Origin: JANQPC01 sp039208375
Lineage (GTDB): Bacteria > Pseudomonadota > Alphaproteobacteria > Rhodobacterales > Rhodobacteraceae
NCBI GenBank assembly: GCA_039208375.1
Contig: JBCCRC010000004.1
Span: 14,832 to 78,831 of the forward strand
Length of the DNA stretch: 64,000 nt
Direction of reading: 5' to 3'
Positions 23,397-32,361 of this stretch are shown here, one piece after another (the stretch's first letter is position 1; each line of letters starts with the position of its first letter). The position numbers were made by a program, and so were the translations under genes. The notes beneath the pieces were generated by a model. That model saw only the letters and a program-made list of their open reading frames with translations. It had not been told where the DNA came from and made no database searches.

Positions 23397-24383
23397 ATGG
23401 GTGATCCGGTACGGTGGGGCATCCTGGGCGCGGCGAAGTTCGCGATCACCAATATGGGCCCGGCGATTCACGCCGCCCACGGCGCAGAGCTCGCGGCGGT
23501 GGCAACGGGTCGTGCCGAGGGCGCGGCGGCATTCCGCGCCTTTCACCCAGGGATCGCAGTGCACGAAACCTACGAGGCCCTTCTGGCCGACCCCAGCATT
23601 GATGCCGTCTACATTCCGCTGCCTAATCATCTGCATGTCGGCTGGACGATGGCTGCACTTGCCGCGGGCAAGCCGGTTCTGTGCGAAAAGCCCATCGCAA
23701 TGGCGGCGGGTGAGATCGACGATTTGATCGAAGCACGGGATCGCGCCGGAGTACTGGCGGCAGAAGCCTATATGATCGTTCATCACCCGCAGTGGCGGCG
23801 GGCCCGCGATCTTCTGGCCGAGGGGGCCATCGGGCGGCTCGTGGCGGTGGATGGCGTGTTTAGCTACGATAATTCCGCAGAGCCCGCGAATATCCGCAAC
23901 CGCCCCGAGACGGGTGGCGGAAGCCTTCCCGACATCGGCGTTTATACCTGCGGATCGGTGCGGTTTGCGACAGGGCAGGAGCCCGAGGAGGTGACTTGCG
24001 AAATCGCTTGGGAGAACGGGGTGGACGTGACGGCGCATATGATTGCGCGCTTCCCGGGGTTCCGCTTTCAGGCCACCACCTCGATGCGCCACCATCCGCG
24101 GCAGGAGATGGTTTTTCACGGTGAAGACGGGCTCCTCCGCATGACCGCGCCGTTCAATGCCGGTGTTTTCGGCGAGGCCCGGCTGGAGCTGCACCGCAAC
24201 GCCCACGGTGGCGGGCGAGCGGCCTCGATCACGGTGGAAAGGTGGCCGGACGTCAATCACTACGTGCTGCAGGTGGAAGCCTTTGGGCGCAGTCTGCGCG
24301 AGGGCGCGGCCTATCCCTGCCCTCTGGAGTTTTCGCGCGGCACACAGCGGATGCTTGATATGGCCTTCGCGGCGGCGCGCTGA
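23397..24383 (+). CDS. Gfo/Idh/MocA-family oxidoreductase
   Basis: 328 residues. The Rossmann N-domain begins VRWGILGAAKFAITNMGPAI; DAVYIPLPNHLHVGWTMAAL and AGKPVLCEKPIAM hold the EKP motif of the family. The C-domain contains GGGSLPDIGVYTCGSVRFATG with the usual D-x-x-x-Y/H pattern. It reduces or oxidises a sugar, polyol or related compound with NAD(P). EAYMIVHHPQWRRARDLL resembles the D-xylose/dimeric dihydrodiol dehydrogenase branch. Substrate is unknown. It lies 69 bases after the 6S-like RNA and stands alone. Confidence 0.9.
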   Translation: MGDPVRWGILGAAKFAITNMGPAIHAAHGAELAAVATGRAEGAAAFRAFHPGIAVHETYEALLADPSIDAVYIPLPNHLHVGWTMAALAAGKPVLCEKPIAMAAGEIDDLIEARDRAGVLAAEAYMIVHHPQWRRARDLLAEGAIGRLVAVDGVFSYDNSAEPANIRNRPETGGGSLPDIGVYTCGSVRFATGQEPEEVTCEIAWENGVDVTAHMIARFPGFRFQATTSMRHHPRQEMVFHGEDGLLRMTAPFNAGVFGEARLELHRNAHGGGRAASITVERWPDVNHYVLQVEAFGRSLREGAAYPCPLEFSRGTQRMLDMAFAAAR

Positions 24384-24492
24384 GGCGCGTGGCCCCCGCC
24401 AATGCGCACCCTGGCGCGCATCGCCGACACGCGCGCTTTCGCCTGACGCTCAAGCTGGTACACTCAGGCCCGCCAACCAGCGGAGGCGCCCA

Positions 24493-24813
24493 ATGGCCGA
24501 ACCCCACACAAACAGCGACGAAGACAAGATCCAAGGCCGTATCCACGGCGAGCAGTTCGAGCCGGAAGAGAAAGAGGGCCTGGGCCTGCGCTTCATTCAT
24601 ATGGTGATCCTGTGGGTGATGCTGAGCCTCGCGCAGTCAGTTTTGACGCTCGCGACCGTGGTGCAGTTCGTGATCATGCTGATCAACACGGGTGAACCGA
24701 ACAAAAGGCTAGCTGATTTCGGCACGGATCTGGGAATCTGGATCGCAAAGGCCGCGCGGTATCAGACCGGCGCTTCGGACGTTAAGCCTTGGCCGTGGAC
24801 CGAGCTGGACTGA
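24493..24813 (+). CDS. DUF4389 membrane protein
   Basis: 106 residues from ATG 24493. An acidic, charged N-terminus of about 35 residues is followed by a helix (FIHMVILWVMLSLAQSVLTL) and a second hydrophobic stretch (TVVQFVIMLINTG), then KRLADFGTDLGIWIAKAARY and a WPWTELD tail. The pattern GEPNxRLADFGxxLGxW is that of DUF4389. Function unknown; likely an inner-membrane protein. It is followed by a GC hairpin and then the Kef-type antiporter gene. Confidence 0.8.
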   Translation: MAEPHTNSDEDKIQGRIHGEQFEPEEKEGLGLRFIHMVILWVMLSLAQSVLTLATVVQFVIMLINTGEPNKRLADFGTDLGIWIAKAARYQTGASDVKPWPWTELD

Positions 24814-24830
24814 ACGGGGTTTCCTTAAGC

Positions 24831-24847
24831 GGCGCTGCCTGAGCGCC
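24831..24847 (+). terminator. GC hairpin after the DUF4389 gene
   Basis: GGCGCT and AGCGCC form a 6-bp stem with a 5-base loop 18 bases after the stop. No T-run follows, so termination is only possible. Confidence 0.35.
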
Positions 24848-24906
24848 ATTGCCCTAACGCCGCCGCTGCGCCAAGCTGAGCCGGCTCTATTGCGGCGGGG
24901 AACCAT

Positions 24907-26835
24907 ATGACCGACTTTCTGCTGCTCGCGTTCATTTTTCTGATCGCGGGCGTGATTTCCGTGCCCATTGCATCGCGGCTCGGGCTGGGCTCGGTTCTGG
25001 GTTACCTGATCGCTGGCATCGTGATCAGCCCGCTTTTGGCCCTGCTCAATGTGGATGTTGTCGCGATCCAGCACTTCGCCGAATTCGGCGTGGTGATGAT
25101 GCTGTTTCTTGTGGGCTTGGAGTTGGAGCCAAAGGCGCTGTGGCAGATGCGTGCGCGGCTTCTGGGCCTGGGCGGCGGGCAGGTGGCGCTGACGGCGGCG
25201 GCGGTTATGGGGCTTGCGATGCTCTTCGGGCTCAGCTGGAGCGTGGCGCTGGCCGTCGGGCTGGTTCTCGCGTTGTCGTCCACCGCCATCGTTCTGCAGA
25301 CGTTGAACGAAAAAGGGCTTCTACGCAGCGATGGGGGCCAAGGCAGCTTTTCGGTTTTGCTGGCGCAGGACATCGCAGTGATCCCGATGCTGACCTTAAT
25401 CCCCCTTCTGGCGATGCCGGAATTGGCCGAACTCGCAGGTCAGGCGACCCATGGCGTGGACGCCGCCCATGGCGAGAGCCACGGGGACGGTCATGGAGAC
25501 ACCCATGGCGCCACCATGAGCCTCGTCGACGGGCTGAACGGCTGGCAGACGGCTCTTGTCACCCTCGCCGCCATAGCCGCAGTCGTGCTGGGCGGCAGCT
25601 ACCTCACGCGCCCGATCTTCCGTTTCATTGCCGTGGCGCAGCTGCGCGAGCTCTTCACCGCCACTGCGCTGATGATGGTGGTCGGTATCGCGCTTCTGAT
25701 GTCGCTCGTCGGCCTGTCACCCGCGCTTGGCACCTTCCTTGCGGGGGTGGTGCTGGCCAACAGCGAATACCGTCACGAATTGGAAAGCGACATTGATCCT
25801 TTCCGGGGCCTTCTTTTGGGGCTGTTCTTCATGACGGTCGGGGCGGGCATCAACTTCGTGCTGCTTTTCGACAATCTGGCGCTCATGCTCGGCCTCACGC
25901 TTGGGCTTCTCGCGCTCAAGGCCTCGATCCTCTATGCGCTCGGCGCGCTTTTCGGCATCGGCGGAAGCGATCGCTGGCTTTTCGCGCTCGGCCTCGCGCA
26001 GGCGGGCGAGTTCGGCTTCGTTCTGCTGAGCTTCACGGTGGCCAACGCTGTGATCCCCGCAGCCTTGTCTGACCAGCTTCTCTTGGTGATTGCGCTGTCA
26101 ATGCTATTCACCCCCGCGCTCTTCATCCTGTATGATCGTCTGATCGCCCCCCGCTACGCCAGCGAAAACGAACGCGAGGCCGATGCGATAGAGGAGCCCT
26201 CAAAGATCATAATTGCCGGCCGTGGCCGCGTGGGGGGGCTTATTGACAGGATGCTGTCGGCAGCGGGATACCGCACGACGGTGATCGACTACAGCTCCCA
26301 ACAACTCGAAAACCTGCGCAAATTTGGCTTACACGTCTATTTCGGCGATGCCACGCGACCCGACCTCCTAAGTGCTGCGGGGATCGCGGAGGCAAAGCTC
26401 CTCGTCGTGGCCATAGATGATAAGGAAAAGATCACCGAACTTGTGCGCTACGCGGTGCAAACCTACCCCGATCTGCATGTGATGGCCCGCGCGATTGACA
26501 GGGATCACGTCTACCATCTCTACGCCGTGGGCTGCCGCGACATCATTCGAGAAACCTATGACAGCTCGATCCGCATGGGTCGCTCGGCCTATGAGGCGCT
26601 GGGCATTTCGAAAGCGAAGGCCCAGTCCATGGCCGATGCGTTCGACCGGAAAGACCGCGAGGCGATGATTGAGGTGGCCGATGTCTACCGCTTGGATATT
26701 CCGCCCACGGAGAACGAGGAGTACGTTGCCCGGGTGCGCGAGGTTTTAGGCGCCTGGCAGGACGAACTCGGCGAAGAGATGCGCGAGATCCGGGATGCAG
26801 AGGACGAGGCGCAGGATCGCACGGCAGCAACGTGA
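24907..26835 (+). CDS. Kef-type K+/H+ antiporter with RCK domain and His-rich loop
   Basis: 642 residues. Residues 1-420 form a CPA2 membrane domain of about 12 helices (GLGSVLGYLIAGIVISPLL, FLVGLELEPKALWQMR, LALSSTAIVLQTLNEKGLL, LLAQDIAVIPML). Residues about 430-550 form an RCK nucleotide-binding domain (IIIAGRGRVGGLIDRML, VYFGDATRPDLLSAAG), as in KefB/KefC. These systems drive K+ out in exchange for H+ during electrophile stress. Unusual feature: the loop at residues 181-201 reads THGVDAAHGESHGDGHGDTHG, with His spaced every four residues, a likely divalent-metal-binding stretch not found in E. coli KefC. The gene ends 4 bases from the convergent pepF stop. Confidence 0.93.
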   Translation: MTDFLLLAFIFLIAGVISVPIASRLGLGSVLGYLIAGIVISPLLALLNVDVVAIQHFAEFGVVMMLFLVGLELEPKALWQMRARLLGLGGGQVALTAAAVMGLAMLFGLSWSVALAVGLVLALSSTAIVLQTLNEKGLLRSDGGQGSFSVLLAQDIAVIPMLTLIPLLAMPELAELAGQATHGVDAAHGESHGDGHGDTHGATMSLVDGLNGWQTALVTLAAIAAVVLGGSYLTRPIFRFIAVAQLRELFTATALMMVVGIALLMSLVGLSPALGTFLAGVVLANSEYRHELESDIDPFRGLLLGLFFMTVGAGINFVLLFDNLALMLGLTLGLLALKASILYALGALFGIGGSDRWLFALGLAQAGEFGFVLLSFTVANAVIPAALSDQLLLVIALSMLFTPALFILYDRLIAPRYASENEREADAIEEPSKIIIAGRGRVGGLIDRMLSAAGYRTTVIDYSSQQLENLRKFGLHVYFGDATRPDLLSAAGIAEAKLLVVAIDDKEKITELVRYAVQTYPDLHVMARAIDRDHVYHLYAVGCRDIIRETYDSSIRMGRSAYEALGISKAKAQSMADAFDRKDREAMIEVADVYRLDIPPTENEEYVARVREVLGAWQDELGEEMREIRDAEDEAQDRTAAT

Positions 26836-26839
26836 GCCA

Positions 26840-28666
26840 CTACCCCTCCATCGCCTCCAGTTCATCGATGAAGACCGAGATCATGCCGAGGCCCTTGTCC
26901 CAAAAGGTAGGGTCGCTCGCGTCAAGGCCGAAGGGCGCGAGAAGCTCCTTGTGGTGCTTGGCGCCGCCGGCCTTTAGCATATCAAAGTATTTCTCTTGGA
27001 ACCCCGGATCGCCTTCTTCGTAGACGGCGTAGAGCGCGTTCACGAGCCCATCTCCAAAGGCATAGGCGTAGACGTAGAAGGGCGAATGCACGAAGTGGGG
27101 TATGTAGGCCCAGAACGTCTCGTATCCCTCCATGAAGGTGAAGGCCGGGCCGAGGCTTTCGCCCTGCACGCTCATCCAGAGCGCTCCGATGTCTTCGGGC
27201 GTCAGCTCGCCCTGACGCCGGGCGTCATGCAGCTTGCACTCGAAATCGTAGAAGGCGATCTGGCGGACGACGGTATTGATCATGTCCTCCACTTTGCCGG
27301 CTAGGAGCACCTTCTTCTGATCCGCACTCTCTGCCTCGCCAAGGAGTTTGCGGAAGGTGAGCATCTCGCCGAACACGCTTGCGGTTTCCGCCAGCGTCAG
27401 CGGGGTTGACGAGAGAAGCTCGCCTTGCCCAGCGGCGAGCACCTGGTGCACGCCATGCCCCAGCTCGTGGGCGAGCGTCATCACATCGCGCGGTTTGCCG
27501 AGATAATTCAGCATCACGTAAGGATGCACATCGGTCACCGTGGGATGCGCGAAGGCGCCAGGCGCCTTGCCCGGCTTCACACCCGCATCGATCCAGCCTT
27601 TGCTGAAGAAGGGCTCTGCAAGATCGGCCATGCGGGGAGAGAACCCGCCATAGGCCTCAAGCACCATGGATTTCGCGCGCTCCCATCCCACCGTTGCCGG
27701 GTCTTCCATCGGCAGGGGGGCGTTCCTGTCCCACACCTCAAGCGTCTCAAGCCCCAGCCACTTTCGCTTCAGGTCGTAGTAGCGGTGCGATAGGCGGGGA
27801 TAAGCGGCCACGACCGCATCGCGCAAAGCCTCAACGACCTCGGCTTCCACGTGGTTTGAAAGGTGTCGGCCGGTTTGGGGCGTGGGCAGGCCGCGCCAGC
27901 GATCCTCGATCTCCTTCTCCTTGGCGAGCGTATTGTGCACCCGCGCGAAGAGCTTGACGTTGGCACTGAAGACTTCGGCCAGCGCCCGGGCGCCCGCCTC
28001 CCGCTTCGGGCGTTCGGGATCGGTGAGCAGGTTCAGCGTCGCCTCGATGCCCATCGGCTCGCCATCCACCTCAAAGCCCAGCCCCGCAATCGTTTCGTCA
28101 AACAGCTTGTTCCAGGCGGAGGCGCCAACCACGGATTGGTCGTGCAGAAAGCGTTCCATCTCGTCGGACAGCTGGTACGGCTTCAATGCGCGCATACGGT
28201 CAAAATACGGCTTGTAGCGCGCCAGATCGGGATCGGTGGCAAAGAGCGCCTCATAGGCGGCATCCTCAATCGCGTTGAACTCGAGCGAGAAGAACACGAG
28301 TTGCGTCGTGAAGCCCGTGATCTTGTCCTGACAATCGGACATGAACTTGGCGCGCTCGGCATCGGTGGTGTTCTGGTAATAGCGCAGGCCTGCGTAGGAC
28401 ATGATGCGCCCGGCCACCGCCGAGATGCGCTCATTGCGCTTCACGCAGTCCAGCATTTCACCCGCCCCGAGCGAGGCGAGCTTTCCCTGATACTCCCGCG
28501 CGAAATCAGCCGCCGCCGCCTCCAGCCAATCGAGATCGCTCTTCAGCTCCGGCGCATCGGGCGCGGGATAGAGATCGCTCAAATCCCAGTTCGGCAATTC
28601 CCCGAACTCGGTCGTCTGCGTGGCATTGGCATCGAAAAGCGGTTGCGGGAAGGCGGGGTGGGGCAT
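26840..28666 (-). CDS. pepF: M3-family oligoendopeptidase F
   Basis: 608 residues from ATG 28666; the frame extends 20 codons further, but the family start is near here (PNWDLSDLYPAPDAPEL). The zinc protease motif HELGH is at residues 400-404, followed by the third ligand region TPLTLAETASVFGEM and the substrate loop around FVHSPFYVYAYAFGDGL. It cleaves peptides of roughly 7-17 residues in the cytoplasm. It is transcribed alone; the upstream gap holds a repeat-like element at 28744-28781 and the ligase gene end. Confidence 0.95.
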   Translation of the reverse strand: MPHPAFPQPLFDANATQTTEFGELPNWDLSDLYPAPDAPELKSDLDWLEAAAADFAREYQGKLASLGAGEMLDCVKRNERISAVAGRIMSYAGLRYYQNTTDAERAKFMSDCQDKITGFTTQLVFFSLEFNAIEDAAYEALFATDPDLARYKPYFDRMRALKPYQLSDEMERFLHDQSVVGASAWNKLFDETIAGLGFEVDGEPMGIEATLNLLTDPERPKREAGARALAEVFSANVKLFARVHNTLAKEKEIEDRWRGLPTPQTGRHLSNHVEAEVVEALRDAVVAAYPRLSHRYYDLKRKWLGLETLEVWDRNAPLPMEDPATVGWERAKSMVLEAYGGFSPRMADLAEPFFSKGWIDAGVKPGKAPGAFAHPTVTDVHPYVMLNYLGKPRDVMTLAHELGHGVHQVLAAGQGELLSSTPLTLAETASVFGEMLTFRKLLGEAESADQKKVLLAGKVEDMINTVVRQIAFYDFECKLHDARRQGELTPEDIGALWMSVQGESLGPAFTFMEGYETFWAYIPHFVHSPFYVYAYAFGDGLVNALYAVYEEGDPGFQEKYFDMLKAGGAKHHKELLAPFGLDASDPTFWDKGLGMISVFIDELEAMEG

Positions 28667-28743
28667 GTGCGATCCTTTCGGGCGAGGCTTGTCGCAGACA
28701 TAGGGCGCGCACGCTGCCCCCTTCAAGCCCGGTTTGCGCCGCC

Positions 28744-28781
28744 GGATGCCTCTGGCGGGTGTATTTGGGCCGAGATGAAGG
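28744..28781 (+). repeat. candidate dispersed intergenic element (GGCGGGTGTATTTGGG.. type)
   Basis: The stretch has the core TCTGGCGGGTGTATTTGGG followed by CCGAGATGAAG. I remember near-identical strings (CTCCGGCGGGAGTATTT..GATGAA) from many gene ends in Rhodobacteraceae genomes. Only one copy is visible in this window, so its status as a repeat rests on memory. It contains a short GCC-TCT-GGC stem. Confidence 0.4.
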
Positions 28782-28820
28782 GCCCGGCCTCCATTCTGGC
28801 AAAATTCTCATGGCCGGCCT

Positions 28821-30413
28821 TCAGCCATAGGCGGCCAGCATCGCCTTGAGGTCCCCTAACGTGTTGGCTTCAGCGAGCGGCTTGTCTTTACGCCAACGGC
28901 TCATGCGCGGAAAGCGCAGGGCGACGCCGGATTTGTGGCGCGGGCTTTCCTGGATGCCCTCGAAGGCGATTTCGAACACGTGATGGGGCGTCACTTGCCG
29001 CACAGGGCCGAAGCGCTGGAGCGTGTTTTTGCGCACCCAGGCGGTGATTTCTCGAAACTCGGCATCGGTAAGCCCGGAGTAAGCCTTGGTGAAGGGCACG
29101 AGATCGGTGCCGTTCCAGACCGCGAAGGTGAAATCGGTGAAGAGGTTCGCGCGCCGCCCGTGGCCCGACTGGGCGTAGATCATCACCGCATCGATCACGA
29201 GGGGATCGACCTTCCACTTCCACCAGTCGCCCTTCTTGCGCCCGTCGCGATAGGGCGCGTCGCAGCGCTTAAGCATCACGCCCTCGGCGCCCCTATCGCG
29301 GGACGTGGCGCGGGTGGCGGCGAGGTCGTCCCAGGTCGGGAAGGTGATAAGAGGGGAAAGTCGCACCGGGCAATCGGCGGGCGCGGCGGAAATGATGTCC
29401 TCGAGCCTGGAGCGGCGTGCGGCGTAGGGCTCGGCGCGGATATCGGATCCGCCATCTTCGAGCAGATCATAGGCCTGGAGGATTACGGGCGCCTCCGTGA
29501 GCAGCTTCTTTGGCACGGTCTTCCGCCCAATACGTTTTTGGAGCGCATTGAACGGCATTGGCGCATCTTTGGCCCAGGCCAGCACCTCGCCATCGATCAC
29601 GGTACCGTCGGGGAGGAAATCTTGGGCGGCGGCGAGTTCTGGGAACCGATCTGTCATCAGCTCTTCGCCGCGCGACCATAGGTAGTGGTTTCCGCCGCGT
29701 AGGATAAGTTGCCCGCGGATCCCATCCCACTTGAACTCTGCGGCCCAGTCAGCCGGCTTGCCGAGCGTTTCGGGCGGATCGTCCAGCTGGTAGGCGAGGT
29801 AGAACGGATACGGTTTAGAAAGGTCCGCTGTTGGATCGGGCGCAATGATAAGAGATTGGTAAGTTACGGTGTCGGGCGACCAATCACCCATGAGGCGGTG
29901 CGCCAAATCGGATTCTGCAATCCCCGTCGCGCGGGACAGCGCGCGGGTCATAAGCTTCTGGCTGAGCCCCATTCGGAACCCCCCGGTGATCAACTTGTTG
30001 AACACAAAGCGCTCGGTTGTCTCAAGCGCATCCCAGGCTTTCAGAATGGCCGCCTTGCGGTCGGGTTCCTCTAGGCCAGAGAGTGCGCGAACGCTATTGA
30101 TCCAATGCGTGAGGCTTTTATCGGAACTCTCTGTTGCTGCGGGCAAAACAAGCGCAATCGTCTCAGCAAGATCGCCGACGATCGGATAGGCCTCCTCGAA
30201 GAGCCAAAGCGGGATGCCTGCCCGCTCTGCTGCCCATTCGCGCAGCCGCGTTGTGGTAACAGTGCGTTTTGGGCGGCGGCCGGAGAGAAGCGCGATCGTC
30301 CAAAGCGCATCGTCTTCCGACGCTTCTTCGAAATAGGCGGCCAGCGCGGCGACCTTGGCGTTGGTCTTCGTCGTCTGATCGAGAGCGGTGAAGAGGGTGG
30401 CGAAGCGGCGCAT
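28821..30413 (-). CDS. ATP-dependent DNA ligase, cisplatin-damage-response type
   Basis: 530 residues. An N-terminal DNA-binding domain (about 1-200, with TERFVFNKLITGGFRMGLSQ) precedes a nucleotidyltransferase domain with motif I AEFKWDGIRGQL (adenylated Lys228), VIDGEVLAW (motif III), GAEGVMLKR (motif IV) and WWKWKVDPL (motif V), then an OB-fold (AVWNGTDLVPFTKAYSGL, FEIAFEGIQESPRHKSGVALRFPR). This is the bacterial ligase class tied to a metallo-beta-lactamase exonuclease and a DEXH helicase in a DNA damage response operon. Here the exonuclease gene lies 23 bases upstream on the same strand, but pepF follows instead of the helicase. The main NAD-dependent LigA is not in this window. Confidence 0.93.
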   Translation of the reverse strand: MRRFATLFTALDQTTKTNAKVAALAAYFEEASEDDALWTIALLSGRRPKRTVTTTRLREWAAERAGIPLWLFEEAYPIVGDLAETIALVLPAATESSDKSLTHWINSVRALSGLEEPDRKAAILKAWDALETTERFVFNKLITGGFRMGLSQKLMTRALSRATGIAESDLAHRLMGDWSPDTVTYQSLIIAPDPTADLSKPYPFYLAYQLDDPPETLGKPADWAAEFKWDGIRGQLILRGGNHYLWSRGEELMTDRFPELAAAQDFLPDGTVIDGEVLAWAKDAPMPFNALQKRIGRKTVPKKLLTEAPVILQAYDLLEDGGSDIRAEPYAARRSRLEDIISAAPADCPVRLSPLITFPTWDDLAATRATSRDRGAEGVMLKRCDAPYRDGRKKGDWWKWKVDPLVIDAVMIYAQSGHGRRANLFTDFTFAVWNGTDLVPFTKAYSGLTDAEFREITAWVRKNTLQRFGPVRQVTPHHVFEIAFEGIQESPRHKSGVALRFPRMSRWRKDKPLAEANTLGDLKAMLAAYG

Positions 30414-30436
30414 GGGTCAGATCGTAGGCGGGTTGG

Positions 30437-31453
30437 TCATGCGGCAGGCTCTGCTTCGGTATCGAGGCTTTCGCCCTCGAACTCGGTTTCCAGAACGCGT
30501 GCGTCATAGCCTTGTTCGGCCAGCCAACGCGCGAAGATGCTGGTATAGCCGTGGGTAACGAAGATGCGCTCTGCGCCCGTTTCGGCAATAGCAGCATTGA
30601 GCCCGGCCCAATCAGCATGATCCGACATCACGAAGCCCCGGTCGGCGGCGCGGCGGCGGCGTACGCCGCGCAATGCCATCCAGCCGCTGGCAAAGGCGGT
30701 TGAGACCGGGCCGAAGCGGCGCATCCAGGCCGAGCCCAGCGCGGAAGGTGGCGCGATAACGAGCGCGCCCGGGTGGGCCTTGGCGTTGGTTTCTGGCGTA
30801 ACCTGGATCGTATCTGGCAAGGGCAGGCCCTGGGCGCGCATCACGGCATTCGTGCCTTCCACTGCACCATGGGTGAGGATCGGGCCGATCCCGGGATCAA
30901 CCGCGGCCAGGAGGCGCTGGGCCTTGCCGAGGGAGTAGGCGCCGAGAACGGAGGTTTTGCCATCGGCCGAATTGGCCGCCCACCAGGCATTGATCGCACC
31001 CGCGATCTCTTCCTGCGGGGCCCAGGTGAAGACGGGCAGGCCGAACGTACATTCGGAGATGAAGGCATGGGCGCGCACCGGTTCGAACGGTTCCGAGAGC
31101 CCGTCGGGATCGGTTTTGTAGTCGCCGGAGACGACCCAGATCTCACCGCCCACCTCGACCCGGATCTGAGCCGAGCCCGGGACGTGGCCGGCCGGGTGGA
31201 AGCTGACGGTGGCCGCGCCGATCCTTTTGGCCTCGCCAAAGCGGATGCCCTCGGCTGTGATGTTGCCAAGGCGATGGCGCATGACCGGAAGCGCGGCATG
31301 GGTGGCGAGGTAGCGGGCGTGGCCGGGGCGGGCGTGGTCGGCATGGCCATGGGTGATGAGTGCGCGGTCAACCGGGCGCCAGGGATCGATGAAGAAATCG
31401 CCCGCAGGGCAGTAGAGCCCCTGCTCGGTGGTTATCAGAACATCATCGGCCAT
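30437..31453 (-). CDS. ligase-associated DNA damage response exonuclease (MBL fold)
   Basis: 338 residues. A metallo-beta-lactamase fold of the beta-CASP type with ALITHGHADHARPGHARYL (HxHxDH), FHPAGHVPGSAQIRVEV, WVVSGDYKTDPDG (Asp ligand), and the C-terminal SDHADWAGLNAAI and IFVTHGYTSIFARWL segments. Related to SNM1/Artemis-like nucleases, it is thought to trim DNA ends for the ATP-dependent ligase encoded directly after it. Start ATG 31453 is the first in frame and fits the family. Confidence 0.92.
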   Translation of the reverse strand: MADDVLITTEQGLYCPAGDFFIDPWRPVDRALITHGHADHARPGHARYLATHAALPVMRHRLGNITAEGIRFGEAKRIGAATVSFHPAGHVPGSAQIRVEVGGEIWVVSGDYKTDPDGLSEPFEPVRAHAFISECTFGLPVFTWAPQEEIAGAINAWWAANSADGKTSVLGAYSLGKAQRLLAAVDPGIGPILTHGAVEGTNAVMRAQGLPLPDTIQVTPETNAKAHPGALVIAPPSALGSAWMRRFGPVSTAFASGWMALRGVRRRRAADRGFVMSDHADWAGLNAAIAETGAERIFVTHGYTSIFARWLAEQGYDARVLETEFEGESLDTEAEPAA

Positions 31454-31563
31454 GGGCGGGATTTATCGCGAAATCGCGCGGCTGCAACGGCGCACTCTTC
31501 GAGGGCAGGGCGGGGTGCTGGCGGCCCCTCGCGCTCCCCGGAAGTATGTGACCCACGGTGAAG

Positions 31564-31583
31564 GGGCCGGGCGCCGGCGGCCC
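31564..31583 (-). terminator. hairpin after the ABC-transporter operon
   Basis: GGGCCG and CGGCCC form a 6-bp stem around 8 bases, 10 bases past the stop of the last transporter gene on the minus strand. There is no real T-run, so it is a weak call. Confidence 0.4.
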
Positions 31584-31592
31584 GTTCGAGCC

Positions 31593-32348
31593 CTAGATCG
31601 CGAGGTATTCTGCGCGCAGGGCTTCGTTGTCGAGCACCTCCTCGGCCGTGCCGTCGAAGACGATCTGACCGGTGTCGAGGATCACCGCGCGATCGGCCAG
31701 CTGCAGAGCACGCACCGCGTTTTGTTCCACGATCACACAGGTGATGCCTTGTTCCTTGATGTGGGTGAGAGTCTTTTCGATTTCGTCCACGATCACCGGG
31801 GCGAGGCCCTCATAGGGTTCATCGAGCAGGAGTACCTTGATATCGCGTGCCAGCGCTCGGGCGATCGACAGCATCTGCTGTTCGCCGCCCGAAAGCGTGG
31901 TGCCTTCCTGGTTGCGGCGTTCGCCGAGGCGCGGGAAAAGATCGTAAAGCCTGTCGACCGACCAGCCGATGGGCGGAGCGATCTGGGCGAGCTTGATGTT
32001 TTCCTCAACCGTGAGCCCTTGGATGATGCGGCGATCCTCGGGCACCAGACCTAGGCCCACCCGCGAGGCCTCATGGCTGCCCATCGTGTGGAGCGGCTGG
32101 TGATCGAGCCAGATCTCCCCATGGGTCACCTCCGGATCGCCAATCCGTGCGATCGAGCGGAGGGTGGAGGTTTTGCCTGCACCGTTGCGGCCCAGAAGCG
32201 CGAGGATTTCGCCTTCGTGCACGGTGAAGCTCACGCCCTGCACGATGTAGCTTTCGCCATAGTAGGCGTGCATGTCGTAGACGGAGAAATAAGCGGGCGC
32301 CGTCGACGCCATGTTGGCGTGTTTCGAAAAATCGGGGCGTTCGTTCAT
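31593..32348 (-). CDS. livF: branched-chain amino acid-type ABC transporter, ATP-binding protein LivF
   Basis: 251 residues from ATG 32348, which has GAGGAG 9 bases upstream; an earlier ATG (32378) lies inside livG. Walker A GRNGAGKTS, Q-loop, signature TLSGGEQQMLSIARAL, Walker B VLLLDEPYEGLAPVI and the H-loop VIVEQN are intact. It energises uptake with LivG. The stretch PPIGWSVDRLYDLFPRLGER is the usual LivF insert. Last gene of the five-gene transporter operon. Confidence 0.93.
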   Translation of the reverse strand: MNERPDFSKHANMASTAPAYFSVYDMHAYYGESYIVQGVSFTVHEGEILALLGRNGAGKTSTLRSIARIGDPEVTHGEIWLDHQPLHTMGSHEASRVGLGLVPEDRRIIQGLTVEENIKLAQIAPPIGWSVDRLYDLFPRLGERRNQEGTTLSGGEQQMLSIARALARDIKVLLLDEPYEGLAPVIVDEIEKTLTHIKEQGITCVIVEQNAVRALQLADRAVILDTGQIVFDGTAEEVLDNEALRAEYLAI

Positions 32349-32361
32349 GGAGCGGGGCTCC

